From Paenibacillus sp. E222 (GTDB taxonomy: Bacteria > Bacillota > Bacilli > Paenibacillales > Paenibacillaceae): a stretch of 64,000 nucleotides of DNA. A program made the position numbers and the translations under genes. The notes below the pieces were generated by a model, which did no database searches, was not told the origin of the DNA, and saw only the letters and a program-made list of their open reading frames with translations. The DNA is taken from NCBI RefSeq assembly GCF_013401555.1, contig NZ_CP058552.1:6944001-7008000 (forward strand), given 5' to 3'. Positions within the stretch are counted from its first letter, which is position 1. Each line of letters starts with the position of its first letter. This document shows, piece after piece, positions 8,573 through 17,471 of the stretch.

Positions 8573-9661
8573 ATGAATCAAACTCCTTTATCCCGGCTGG
8601 AAGCGGGTCTGTCTACAAAAGGATTAGACGCCATGCTGATTACAGATCCGAAACATATTTACTATTTAACAGGTTTTGCGAGTAATCCGCATGAGCGTTT
8701 CCTCGGGCTTGTCCTTGCACGCGGCGAAGATCCGCTGTTGATCGTGCCTGCACTCGACGAGGAAGCTGCCGCTGCCGCTTCTTCGGTATCCAACATTGCC
8801 ACACATTCCGATACGGACAATCCTTACGCCTTATTTGAGCGTTATCAAGGACGTCTGGGCCGCGTAGGTCTCGAAAAAGAATACGTGACTGTTGCACGTT
8901 ATGAACAGTTGACCGCCGCTCTTGGTGCTGCCAACTTTGAAGATGTCGGTCCTCTGCTTCGCACCTTGCGTGTGAAAAAGACACCGGATGAAGTCGCTCG
9001 CATTCGCCACGCCATTCATCTGATCGAGGAGACGCTTCGCCAAGGACTGTCCCACGTTCGTACGGGCGTATCCGAAATTGAACTGGTTGCCGAAATGGAA
9101 TACCAGATGAAAAAACTGGGTGCAGACGGCCCTTCCTTCGATACGATGGTGCTCACTGGACCCAAAACAGGCTTGCCGCACGGCACACCAGGTGAACGCA
9201 AATTGCAGCATGGTGATCTGTTGATGTTTGATATGGGTGTCTACGCTGGTGGGTATGCATCAGATATTACGCGTACATTTGCCTTTGGTGACATTTCACC
9301 TGAACTTAAAACCATCTATAACACCGTGCTCGCAGCAAACGAAGCTGCCATTCGTGCAGTTAAGCCAGGCGTCACCTGTGCGGATATTGACCGTGCAGCA
9401 CGCCAGGTTACGGAAGAAGCCGGATACGGCGAACGCTTCTTGCACAGAGTTGGACATGGAATGGGCATTGACGTGCATGAGTATCCTTCCCTGCACGGGC
9501 AGAACATGGACATTCTGGAAGAAGGTACAGTATTTACGATTGAGCCTGGCATCTATACTGGCGCAGGCGGTGTGCGTATCGAGGATGATGTACTTGTGAC
9601 AGAAACTGGCGTTGAGGTGCTGACGTCCTATCCGAAAGAGCTGCAAATTCTGACGGACTAA
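8573..9661 (+). CDS. Xaa-Pro peptidase, M24 family
   Basis: This is a 362-residue cytosolic metallopeptidase that cleaves peptides next to proline (aminopeptidase P/prolidase type). It has an N-terminal creatinase-like domain (about 1-130) and a C-terminal pita-bread domain. Expected dinuclear metal ligands are visible: Asp in FDMGVYAGGYASDITRTF, His in HRVGHGMGIDVHE, Glu in FTIEPGIY and Glu in GVRIEDDVLVTE. The length fits the B. subtilis YqhT/PepQ type. AAAGGTGG lies upstream of the chosen ATG. Whether it acts as an aminopeptidase or a dipeptidase cannot be decided from sequence. Repeat element copy 1 ends 32 bases before the start, so the 5' transcript may include it. Confidence 0.93.
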   Translation: MNQTPLSRLEAGLSTKGLDAMLITDPKHIYYLTGFASNPHERFLGLVLARGEDPLLIVPALDEEAAAAASSVSNIATHSDTDNPYALFERYQGRLGRVGLEKEYVTVARYEQLTAALGAANFEDVGPLLRTLRVKKTPDEVARIRHAIHLIEETLRQGLSHVRTGVSEIELVAEMEYQMKKLGADGPSFDTMVLTGPKTGLPHGTPGERKLQHGDLLMFDMGVYAGGYASDITRTFAFGDISPELKTIYNTVLAANEAAIRAVKPGVTCADIDRAARQVTEEAGYGERFLHRVGHGMGIDVHEYPSLHGQNMDILEEGTVFTIEPGIYTGAGGVRIEDDVLVTETGVEVLTSYPKELQILTD

Positions 9662-9728
9662 TCCTTTTTGGGATCACCATACTACCCAGCCAGCTCCTCC
9701 TAAAGAAAATATGATGCCATAACAAAAA

Positions 9729-9772
9729 TGTCCCGCGAAACCATGAATGCATGGCTTTGCGGGACATTTTTC
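9729..9772. terminator. Strong intrinsic terminator
   Basis: A 16-bp stem pairs TGTCCCGC..CCATG with CATGG..GCGGGACA and is followed by a T-rich run on the plus strand (9767-9772). It ends the peptidase gene and faces the convergent transporter gene. Confidence 0.92.
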
Positions 9773-9811
9773 TTTTGTTCTTCAGATTTTGCCGTCTGCA
9801 TAACAGAGAAT

Positions 9812-10495
9812 CTAGGCTTCGTCCTTGAATTTAAAGCTGCGTGCAGCATATAGAAACGGCGTTCCTACCGCGGTCAATACAAATTTGATGACGTACGTCG
9901 TCAAGAAAATTTCAAGCCAGACGTTCCATGGATAGATGAAGGCAAACGCAATCGTGCAGAATACCAGCGTATCCGCAAACGAACTGATGATCGAGCTGCC
10001 GTTGGTACGTATCCACAACTGATTGCGCCCTGGCGCCACCTTGCGCAGCCAAGTGTACAGTCGTACGTCCAGAAACTGGCTAATGAAATAGGCTGTCAGA
10101 CTTCCGAGTGCCAGACGTGGCAGCAAACCAAACAGCTTCACCATCGAATCCTGTGCAAAGTCCGTCGACGCCGGTTCAAAGAACAATACCATCTGCATCA
10201 GCACTGTCGTCATGATCAATGTGAAGAACCCGAACCATACGGCTTTACGTGCCTCACCCGGTCCATACTTCTCATTGAGCAGATCACTCGTCAGGTACAT
10301 GCTAACATACATCGTATTGCCCAGCGTTAGAACGATACCCATAATATCTATCGTTTTGGTCACCTGTATATTGGCAATAACTGTTGCCACACCGATCCAG
10401 GCATAAAGACCCTTTTTACCGAACAAGCGGTAACATAAAAGAAAAAAGCCATACGTTACGAGAACAAAAAGCGCTCCCCATCCTAAATTAAACAA
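9812..10495 (-). CDS. yhhQ: Queuosine precursor transporter, YhhQ/VUT family
   Basis: This is a 227-residue integral membrane protein with about six hydrophobic segments. It belongs to the VUT/YhhQ (DUF165) family, whose members import preQ0 or preQ1 for tRNA queuosine modification. Family features include TLGNTMYVSMYLTSDLLNEKYG and SSIISSFADTLVF. The start codon is TTG at 10495, because no in-frame ATG or GTG exists near the ribosome site AGGAAGG; a weak start suits riboswitch control. A preQ1-I type aptamer lies directly upstream with the ribosome site in its tail, which independently supports the substrate. It is a single-gene unit ending at the 9729 terminator. Confidence 0.93.
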   Translation of the reverse strand: MFNLGWGALFVLVTYGFFLLCYRLFGKKGLYAWIGVATVIANIQVTKTIDIMGIVLTLGNTMYVSMYLTSDLLNEKYGPGEARKAVWFGFFTLIMTTVLMQMVLFFEPASTDFAQDSMVKLFGLLPRLALGSLTAYFISQFLDVRLYTWLRKVAPGRNQLWIRTNGSSIISSFADTLVFCTIAFAFIYPWNVWLEIFLTTYVIKFVLTAVGTPFLYAARSFKFKDEA

Positions 10496-10508
10496 TATAA
10501 ATACACTG

Positions 10509-10548
10509 CCTTCCTAGTTTTGATTACGCGGGATGGTTACGAACCGCG
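10509..10548 (-). promoter_or_regulatory. preQ1-I riboswitch, translational type
   Basis: On the minus strand CGCGG (10548-10544) and CCGCG (10531-10527) form P1 around a loop beginning TTC. The A-rich tail CAAAACTAGGAAGG follows, with CTAGG able to form the P2 pseudoknot. This matches the class I preQ1 layout (5-bp P1, 12-nt C-containing loop, A-tail). The tail contains the ribosome site of yhhQ, so bound preQ1 should hide it and turn off transport. Confidence 0.82.
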
Positions 10549-10664
10549 GTTTGGCTCTGGGCCAAAACATGAATACTCTATCACATTTCCCCCAAGTTGA
10601 ACAGCACTAAATAACTCCAACTGGCTTCAAGTGATATTTACGGTATGCCCTAAGGATGCTAAAA

Positions 10665-10703
10665 AGCAAAAAGCCGCCCTCCGGATTAACCCGAAGAACG
10701 GCT
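10665..10703 (-). terminator. tcyP terminator
   Basis: Read on the minus strand, AGCCGTTCTTCGG and CCGGAGGGCGGCT pair (some G-U) around GTTAAT and are followed by TTTTTGCTTTTT. It lies 50 bases past the tcyP stop. Confidence 0.9.
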
Positions 10704-10755
10704 GCTCTTGTATGGCTTGTGGCTGTATCTGCCATCCGCCTATTATGAATCTGAA

Positions 10756-12153
10756 TTACACCTGAACGGCGGAATCCAGATCACGGCTTTGATCATTGAA
10801 TGTATCCTGATCGTTTTCTTTCAAAATTTTGCTGGATACGAGACCTGCGGTCATCGAATCGTTCACGTTCAGCGCCGTACGGCCCATGTCGATGAGCGGT
10901 TCAACCGAGATCAGCAAGCCTGCCAAGGCTACCGGCAGGTTCATCGTGGACAACACGATCAGAGAAGCGAAGGTTGCCCCGCCGCCTACACCGGCTACGC
11001 CGAATGAACTGATCACGACTACCAGGATCAGAGTAATAATGAAATCCCAGCTCATCGGGTCAATCCCGACCGTAGGAGCAATCATGACCGCCAGCATGGC
11101 CGGATAGATCCCGGCGCAGCCGTTTTGACCAATCGTAGCACCAAAGCTTGCCGACAAGTTCGCAATCCCGTCCGAAACACCCAATCTCTTCGTTTGTGTC
11201 TCCACGTTAAGCGGAATCGCTGCCGCACTTGAACGGGAAGTAAAAGCAAAGATCAGTGTTGGCAGAACCTTTTTCACATACGTAATTGGATTGAAGCCAA
11301 ACAGTGAAATAATAATCAGGTGGATGATGAACATAACGATCAACGCCACGTAGGAAGCAATGACGAATTTGATCAGCTTCAGAATCTCATCCGGGTTCGT
11401 TGTGGCGGTTACTTTCGTAATCAGCGCCAAAATCCCGTAAGGGGTCAGCCTCAGCACCAGCGTTACAATCCGCATAACCACCGCATATACCGCATTGACC
11501 ATGCCGCGGAATGTTTCCGCCTGCTGTGGTTTTTTGCGATCCAATCCGAGCACTGCCACACCAATAAAGGCCGAGAAAATAACAACAGCCAGCGTGGATG
11601 TACGACGTTCTCCGGTCATGTCCGCGAATGGATTCGACGGAATGAACTCCAGTACTTGCTGTGGAATCGTCTGATCCTTCACATCAACGAGACGTTCTTC
11701 CATCTTCTGGCCTTGTGCAAGCTCTCGGTCTCCACCTTCGATCTCAATGGAAGTCAGATTGAAGCTCAAGCTCGTCACAATACTTACACTTGCGGCAATC
11801 GCTGTCGTGATGAGCAGGATTGCGATAATCGAAAGGCTCATTTTACCGAGATTTTGCTTGCCTTTCAGATTCATGATAGCCGAAATGATGGAAACCATGA
11901 TCAATGGAATCACGACCATTTGTAACAAACGAACATATCCTGAACCGGCCAGATTAAACCAATCGACCGACTTGGTAATGATGTCAGAATCAGATGTGTA
12001 GATCAATTGCAGAATGACGCCGTATACGACCCCAATGCCCAAACCCGCAAACACACGCTTGGTAAAAGAAACATGTTTCTTCTGCATCCAGAACAGGACA
12101 CCCAGAAGAGCGAGCATAACCACGACGTTCAAAATGATTAAAAAGGTATTCAT
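10756..12153 (-). CDS. tcyP: L-cystine uptake symporter TcyP
   Basis: This is a 465-residue membrane carrier of the dicarboxylate/amino acid:cation symporter family (DAACS). It matches the TcyP branch, which imports L-cystine with sodium or protons. Several hydrophobic segments are seen from the first residue on, with the hairpin and binding motifs TSRSSAAAIPLNVETQ and ASFGATIGQNGCAGIYPA. The loop after segment 3 (about 145-185, SIEIEGGDRELAQGQ) is long, as in TcyP. The C-terminal tail (after VNDSMTAGLVSS) is cytosolic and acidic. The gene stands alone with its own terminator. In Bacillus tcyP is controlled by CymR; I cannot point to a clear CymR site here. Confidence 0.93.
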   Translation of the reverse strand: MNTFLIILNVVVMLALLGVLFWMQKKHVSFTKRVFAGLGIGVVYGVILQLIYTSDSDIITKSVDWFNLAGSGYVRLLQMVVIPLIMVSIISAIMNLKGKQNLGKMSLSIIAILLITTAIAASVSIVTSLSFNLTSIEIEGGDRELAQGQKMEERLVDVKDQTIPQQVLEFIPSNPFADMTGERRTSTLAVVIFSAFIGVAVLGLDRKKPQQAETFRGMVNAVYAVVMRIVTLVLRLTPYGILALITKVTATTNPDEILKLIKFVIASYVALIVMFIIHLIIISLFGFNPITYVKKVLPTLIFAFTSRSSAAAIPLNVETQTKRLGVSDGIANLSASFGATIGQNGCAGIYPAMLAVMIAPTVGIDPMSWDFIITLILVVVISSFGVAGVGGGATFASLIVLSTMNLPVALAGLLISVEPLIDMGRTALNVNDSMTAGLVSSKILKENDQDTFNDQSRDLDSAVQV

Positions 12154-12487
12154 CTGTATAAATCCTCCTCAGTGTGAGTAACCGGATATCCCGGTTTTCT
12201 ACTCGCTCAAAAGCGATATCCAACAATATATCACATAACAAACTATTCTGGTAGGTATTAATTGATATTATGTAATATGCGTGTAACAAATTCATCTATT
12301 TCTGAAAAAAATACACTGAATCGTGAAAATTATTGTATTCAACCTCCGGTTAATTTTGTAATATAGGTATATCCGCTTATTCCCAAGTTTTCTCAACGTG
12401 AAAATTAGGCCTTTCTTCGTTGGTATTTAGTCTTACGATAACGGAAAAGCGATAATGTTAATGAACATGACGTGAAAGGATGATTCT
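12154..12487. other. Intergenic region between divergent tcyP and chemoreceptor genes
   Basis: These 334 bases must hold both divergent promoters. AT-rich stretches lie at 12220-12310 and 12340-12380. A GAAAGGA ribosome site precedes the chemoreceptor ATG, and GAGGAGGA precedes tcyP on the other strand. No riboswitch, terminator or repeat copy was seen. Confidence 0.5.
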
Positions 12488-14188
12488 ATGTTTCGAAATC
12501 GCACCGTTGCCGGTAAAATCAGAGGCACGCTGTTCCTCGTACTGCTGGTTGCTTCCTTGTTGTTTAGTATCAGTTTCTATGCTGTCTCCATGAATATTAT
12601 GCAGAGCTACGTGCTTCCACAGTTCGACAAGGTCCTGAGCACGTCCATTCAGGATATATACAAGAACACATCCGCTTCTAAAATTTTGCAAGTACAGAGT
12701 GGCGGAGCCGGATCTGAGGGTGCTGCACTGACTGTGGAATCCTATCTGGCTGGCAAAGCCAAAGAGCATAATTTGGACGGAGCCTACGTTGTGTCCATTC
12801 AGGATGGTAAAGCTGTCGTTGTCATCGCGAATACCTCCTCGGGCATGAAAGCCGGAGATGAAATTAAAGTAGAAACAGCAATGAATGAGGCCACTGAGAA
12901 AAAAGAAATGGAAATCAGCCAGGTTTATGCCGATTCCTTCGGTGTACATAAAGCAGCCTTTATACCGATCGCAGGAAGTAACATGATCATGGCTGTTAGC
13001 ATGGATGCCCAATTCATTCAGGACAAGATTGCACAGATCTTCTGGTTGTGCCTCGGTATCACAGCATTGGTCTTTGTGCTCGGATGGCTCATCTCGACTA
13101 GCATGATCAAACGTGTAACCAAACCGATCATCAAGCTCGTTCAACATAGCAAACAGATATCACAAGGAGATTTGACTGCTGAACTTCAGATTAAAGGTAA
13201 GGATGAAATTGCACAGCTCGCTTCAAGCTTCCAGACGATGACTCATAATCTGAAAGAAATGATTAGCCGCGCCCTCTCTACATCCAATGAAGTTGTAGAA
13301 GGCTCCAATGATTTGCTCAAACGGGTAGAATCCATGTCCGGTATGGTGAAAGACTCCAGTCGTTCTGCGGAAAGTGCCGAGAAAGGCAGCGTAAGCATCG
13401 CTTCCAGCGCAGCCGAAAATGCAAGAGCCATGGAAGAAATCACACAAGGCATTATGCATATTGCTTCCTCTTCTGCCGAAGTATCGGAGCAGATCGGAGA
13501 TGCTGCGAACGAAGCTGTTAACGGTAACCGACTGGCACAGGATGCCATTCAGCAAATGGAACGTGTTGGCCAGACCGCAAGCGAATCTCTGCGTTACGTC
13601 GAAACAATGAACGAGCGCTCGATCGCTATAGGGACCATCGTTCAATCCATTTTTGAAATCACGAAACAGATTAACATGCTGTCCCTCAACGCTTCCATTG
13701 AAGCAGCTCGTGCGGGAGAACATGGACGCGGATTCGCCGTTGTGGCCGGAGAAGTACGCAAACTGGCGGAGCAATCCAAGACAGCTACAGAGGAAATCTC
13801 CGATTACCTGGGTACCATCCGCGAAGATGCTGAACGTTCCGTTGATGCCATGAATCGTGTAACCCAAGAGATTGGATCAGGTACTCATGTGGTTCAACAG
13901 GCAGGCTCCGCGTTCCAGCAGCTTAACGAATTAATTCAGAACGTTAATCTGACCATTCAGACGGTATCGGCCTCTACCCAGCAAGTATCTGCTGGAGCTG
14001 AACAAGTCAGTGCTTCCGTGGAAGAAACGGCTCAGATCACGTCCAAGTCCCGTCAAAGCATGCAGGAGATTGCTTCTACAGCGGATCTCCAACTGAATGA
14101 GATGGATTCCCATTCCAGCACCGTACGTCATCTGCATGAACAAGCGGTAGAACTGCAATCCGCCATGAAGAACTTCAAAATAAACTAA
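12488..14188 (+). CDS. Methyl-accepting chemotaxis protein
   Basis: This is a 566-residue membrane chemoreceptor. The first membrane helix is about 12-33, an extracytoplasmic sensing region of about 145 residues follows, and the second helix is about 182-203. A HAMP linker comes next ([23 protein letters not shown]). The long cytoplasmic signalling coiled coil has the hairpin tip [20 protein letters not shown] (about 404-423), which contacts CheA and CheW. The sensor is of the short single-Cache size; its ligand cannot be read from sequence. The C-terminus lacks a CheR-docking pentapeptide. It is a single-gene unit with a terminator directly after it. Confidence 0.95.
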   Translation: MFRNRTVAGKIRGTLFLVLLVASLLFSISFYAVSMNIMQSYVLPQFDKVLSTSIQDIYKNTSASKILQVQSGGAGSEGAALTVESYLAGKAKEHNLDGAYVVSIQDGKAVVVIANTSSGMKAGDEIKVETAMNEATEKKEMEISQVYADSFGVHKAAFIPIAGSNMIMAVSMDAQFIQDKIAQIFWLCLGITALVFVLGWLISTSMIKRVTKPIIKLVQHSKQISQGDLTAELQIKGKDEIAQLASSFQTMTHNLKEMISRALSTSNEVVEGSNDLLKRVESMSGMVKDSSRSAESAEKGSVSIASSAAENARAMEEITQGIMHIASSSAEVSEQIGDAANEAVNGNRLAQDAIQQMERVGQTASESLRYVETMNERSIAIGTIVQSIFEITKQINMLSLNASIEAARAGEHGRGFAVVAGEVRKLAEQSKTATEEISDYLGTIREDAERSVDAMNRVTQEIGSGTHVVQQAGSAFQQLNELIQNVNLTIQTVSASTQQVSAGAEQVSASVEETAQITSKSRQSMQEIASTADLQLNEMDSHSSTVRHLHEQAVELQSAMKNFKIN

Positions 14189-14248
14189 TCGGAATACCTT
14201 TAACCCATTATTTCCATTTTCGAATCAAACTTAACATTAGCTACTCAA

Positions 14249-14313
14249 ATACCCCCATGCTCAGCATCGTTCCAGATTTCAGGGAACGTTGCCACGCATG
14301 GGGGTATTCTTTT
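14249..14313 (+). terminator. Chemoreceptor gene terminator
   Basis: ATACCCCCATGC (14249-14260) pairs with GCATGGGGGTAT (14296-14307). An inner GTTCC/GGAAC pairing extends the hairpin, which is followed by TCTTTT. It lies 60 bases past the stop. Confidence 0.9.
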
Positions 14314-14327
14314 GGACTGCATATTAT

Positions 14328-14407
14328 ATAAATTGAACTAATGTATATTTACACGCGCCACTCCGATGACAGAACAACCTTTCGATCGCTGTTACCCCGA
14401 GCAGTTT
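14328..14407 (-). mobile_element. Palindromic repeat element, half copy at the cbiP stop
   Basis: One inverted end (ATAAATTGAACTAA, then ATTTACAC) and one conserved half (ACTCCGATGACAGAACAACC, CGATCGCTGTTACCCC) match the right half of copy 1 in inverse orientation. The other half is missing, and the match stops within a few bases of the cbiP stop codon (14410). It therefore forms the 3' end of the corrinoid operon transcript. It is probably a deletion remnant of a full element. Confidence 0.75.
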
Positions 14408-14409
14408 TT

Positions 14410-15999
14410 TTATTCAGGCGCCTGAACGCCTATAATCTCGTATACACGCTGCATATCCAATGAAGAACGTAATGATTCAGCTACACGGTCGAACTCCATT
14501 TCCTTGCGTTCACGTGCGCTGTACGTCTCCAGCAATGGAGAAAGCCCTTTTCCTTCACGCAGACCATTGAGCCATGAACGCCGGAACTGATCACTTTCAA
14601 ACAAACCATGCAGGTATGTTCCCCACACTTTGCCGTCAATTGTGCCCCAGCCTTCATTGAAGGATTGACCTCCCGGATGGGCGATTTCGAACAAGGCCGT
14701 TACACGTTCAGGCTCAAGACACTCGGTAACACCCATATGAATCTCGTATCCATTAATCGGCAACGAGCTTGCTGCATCGCTTTCCTTGGGCAAACGAATT
14801 GGATGAAGACCGTGTACATGCCCGGAGGCTCTTACCGTTTGTTTGTTCTGCAGAAAGGTTGTCGATAGGGGCAGCCATCCCAATCCATGGGCTTCCTGTA
14901 TCTGATTCGCTTCTACCGCAAATGGATCTTTGAGATGCTGACCGAGCATCTGATATCCACCACATATCCCTACAAGCTGAACATGTTCACGCTCCGTCTG
15001 GCTGGCAATCGCTTGCTCCAGTCCTGACGCACGCAGAAAAGCCAGATCTCCAATCGTGTCCTTCGTACCCGGAAGCAGAATGGCGTCAGGATGTCCCAGT
15101 TCATCAGGAGAAGTCACGTATCGCACACTCACATCCGGTTCTCGGGAAAGAGCATCAAAGTCTGTAAAGTTGGAAATACGCGGATAGCGAATTACCGCAA
15201 GGTCCAGCTCCTGCTGACCGGATTTGCCATGTCGCATGGAGTCCAGCACCACGGAGTCTTCCGCTTCAATCTGAATATCACTTATGTAAGGCAATACGCC
15301 CAATACAGGTATGCCTGTCCGTTCTTCAAGCCAGTCCAACCCAGGCTGCAGCAAGGAAAGATCTCCACGAAACTTGTTGATGATGAATCCTTTTACACGC
15401 TGAACCTCATGCGGCTCCAGCAGCTCCAGTGTACCTACAATGGAGGCAAAGACGCCGCCACGATCAATATCCGAGATCAGAATAACCGGAGCATCCGCCC
15501 AGCCCGCCAGATTCATATTAACGATATCCCGATCCTTCAAATTAATCTCTGCAGGACTTCCCGCACCTTCCATCAGCACGATATCATACGTCGCGCGCAA
15601 CCGATTCAGTGCATCCATGACCGTTTGTTTGGCTTCAGGCAGGAAATGCTGCCGGTAGTCCCATGCACTCATCTGTGTAAGAGGCACACCGTGCACGACA
15701 ATCTGGGAATGCATATCCCGAACCGGCTTGATCAGGATCGGATTCATATCCGTTGTTGCTTCAATGCCGCATGCCTCGGCTTGCGCCCCCTGGGCTCTTC
15801 CGATTTCCTTGCCGTCTTCTGTGACGTAAGAATTCAGCGCCATGTTCTGTGATTTGAACGGAGCCGGCCTGAAGCCATCATGCTTGAATATTCGGCATAA
15901 GGCCGTTGTAATCACGCTTTTTCCCACATCCGATGCTGTCCCTTGCAGCATTAATACGGCCGCCTTTTGTTCAGACGTTTGTGCAGCAGTATCTTCCAC
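14410..15999 (-). CDS. cbiP: Cobyric acid synthase
   Basis: This 529-residue enzyme (CobQ/CbiP) amidates the b, d, e and g side chains of adenosylcobyrinic a,c-diamide to give adenosylcobyric acid, using glutamine and ATP. The ATP site is GTASDVGKSV (about 20-29). The C-terminal half is a class I glutamine amidotransferase-like domain with its nucleophile in GICGGYQMLG (about 345) and a His in YLHGLFES. It is the last gene of the btuF-led operon, 24 nt after cobS. In a cluster otherwise devoted to salvage it is the only gene of the de novo part; the earlier corrin-ring steps (cbiA and others) are not here. The frame starts MEDTAAQ with a plausible ribosome site within the gap. Confidence 0.95.
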   Translation of the reverse strand: MEDTAAQTSEQKAAVLMLQGTASDVGKSVITTALCRIFKHDGFRPAPFKSQNMALNSYVTEDGKEIGRAQGAQAEACGIEATTDMNPILIKPVRDMHSQIVVHGVPLTQMSAWDYRQHFLPEAKQTVMDALNRLRATYDIVLMEGAGSPAEINLKDRDIVNMNLAGWADAPVILISDIDRGGVFASIVGTLELLEPHEVQRVKGFIINKFRGDLSLLQPGLDWLEERTGIPVLGVLPYISDIQIEAEDSVVLDSMRHGKSGQQELDLAVIRYPRISNFTDFDALSREPDVSVRYVTSPDELGHPDAILLPGTKDTIGDLAFLRASGLEQAIASQTEREHVQLVGICGGYQMLGQHLKDPFAVEANQIQEAHGLGWLPLSTTFLQNKQTVRASGHVHGLHPIRLPKESDAASSLPINGYEIHMGVTECLEPERVTALFEIAHPGGQSFNEGWGTIDGKVWGTYLHGLFESDQFRRSWLNGLREGKGLSPLLETYSARERKEMEFDRVAESLRSSLDMQRVYEIIGVQAPE

Positions 16000-16023
16000 G
16001 TTCCCTCACCCCCGCTCTCCGCG

Positions 16024-16914
16024 TTATATCAAAAAGAATCCCTGCAACAAACTAAGTACCGTTAGCAGTGCGGCCTCAAGCAATTCATTCATGGCTCCAT
16101 ACGTGTCCCCTGTAAGTCCACCCAGCCTTTCACTGATACGCCCGGCAACGAATTTGCCAATCACATAACCAGCCAGTGGCACCACAATGATCGCTGCAAC
16201 AGGATATAGCCACCATGGTAACGTCCCTAGTCCATTCTCCATTGCCAGTACCTGGAACATGGCTGTATCCGGCTGGAAGATCCATACCACTGCCCATGTG
16301 ATCACACCTGCCAGAAAGGTTAGTCCTACCGCAGAGCTGCGTGCACGCTGGACTTCCTTTCGTTCACCCAAACCCTTGAACAGGACAGCGAGTCCGTCGT
16401 CCTTGCGTGCATTCGGCAAGGCCGCCATGGCATACACCATGAACCATCGGCTCCAGATCATCGGCAGGATGAGCAAAGCTCCATAGTCCCAATTGCCACG
16501 TGCGATAAAGTCAGCAATTAATGACGCTTTCATCATCAGCAGCAGGACACAGGCGATCACGCCCATGGCTCCCACACGGCTATCTTTCATAATCTCCAGC
16601 ATTCGCTCACGGGATCGATAACTAAGCAGCCCATCTGCCGTATCCATCCAGCCATCCAGATGAAGGCCTCCGGTTAGCCATACCCATAACGTCAAGGTTA
16701 ACACCGCTGCCGGAAACGATGGAAGCAGTGCACCCGTCAGGGCTCCACCCAGCCAGACGCATAATCCGATGACCGCACCAACCAGCGGGTAATACACCAC
16801 ACTCTCCCGCAATAATGGCGGGACGAAATCAAGCTGCATTTTTACCGGGAAACGGGACAGAAATTGAAAAGCGGCCGCAGCCGCATGTTTTTGTTCAAGA
16901 TCGCCTTTACTCAT
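16024..16914 (-). CDS. cobS: Adenosylcobinamide-GDP ribazoletransferase (cobalamin synthase)
   Basis: This 296-residue membrane enzyme joins alpha-ribazole (or its phosphate) to adenosylcobinamide-GDP in the last steps of the nucleotide-loop pathway. The signature GGLHLDGWMDTADGL (about 81-95) contains the metal-binding Asp residues, and several hydrophobic segments follow. The N-terminus has the typical FLSRFPVK. The length is a little above the usual 250, mainly from a longer N-terminal lead. It overlaps the cobU stop by 4 nt (ATGA), so the two are translationally coupled. Both products act in consecutive steps. Confidence 0.94.
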   Translation of the reverse strand: MSKGDLEQKHAAAAAFQFLSRFPVKMQLDFVPPLLRESVVYYPLVGAVIGLCVWLGGALTGALLPSFPAAVLTLTLWVWLTGGLHLDGWMDTADGLLSYRSRERMLEIMKDSRVGAMGVIACVLLLMMKASLIADFIARGNWDYGALLILPMIWSRWFMVYAMAALPNARKDDGLAVLFKGLGERKEVQRARSSAVGLTFLAGVITWAVVWIFQPDTAMFQVLAMENGLGTLPWWLYPVAAIIVVPLAGYVIGKFVAGRISERLGGLTGDTYGAMNELLEAALLTVLSLLQGFFLI

Positions 16915-17471
16915 AAACGATACTCCCTGCTTTTCAGCTCAATCGCAATACCCACTGTCACCAGAAACACTTCGCGGCAAATCGCAGCAACCCGCTGATT
17001 GAGAATACCCGCCAAATCCCGATATCTTCTGCCCAGCGCATACTCCGGCACAATACCGTCCCCTACTTCATTGGTGACAAGCACGAGCAGACCCGGGTAC
17101 GACTGGATGGCCGCTACCAGTGCGTCCATATGATCGTACAGCACCTGTACCGGCTCATGTTCATGCGCTAACAGCACATTGCTGAGCCACAGTGTCAGAC
17201 AATCCACCAGAACGGTCGGTGCAGACGTACCTGTATAGGACTCTCCCATTCGTGTAATTAATTCAGGCAGTGCCAGCGGTTCTTCCACCGTATGCCACAG
17301 ATATCCTGCTTCATCCCGCTGGCTCTGATGCAGACGTATCCGCTCGCGCATCTCGTCATCATAAGCCTGCGCCGTAGCGACATACCAAGCCTCAGAGGAT
17401 CGCTGCATACAGAGACGCTCGGCAAACGAACTTTTGCCACTTCGCGCCCCGCCCGTCACAAGTACACTCAT
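16911..17471 (-). CDS. cobU: Adenosylcobinamide kinase / adenosylcobinamide-phosphate guanylyltransferase
   Basis: This 186-residue bifunctional cytosolic enzyme phosphorylates adenosylcobinamide and then transfers GMP from GTP. The P-loop GGARSGKS is at residues 7-14, DCLTLWLSN gives the Walker B-like strand, and TNEVGDGIVPEYALGRRYRD is the family signature. The length matches the family. It overlaps cobT upstream and cobS downstream by 4 nt each, so the cobT-cobU-cobS trio is fully coupled. Confidence 0.95.
   Translation of the reverse strand: MSVLVTGGARSGKSSFAERLCMQRSSEAWYVATAQAYDDEMRERIRLHQSQRDEAGYLWHTVEEPLALPELITRMGESYTGTSAPTVLVDCLTLWLSNVLLAHEHEPVQVLYDHMDALVAAIQSYPGLLVLVTNEVGDGIVPEYALGRRYRDLAGILNQRVAAICREVFLVTVGIAIELKSREYRL

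Noticed and set aside
12380..12475. A sigma-D (flagellar) promoter for the chemoreceptor gene from GCGATAAT
   Set aside because: No TAAA -35 at the right distance; the evidence is too weak to list.
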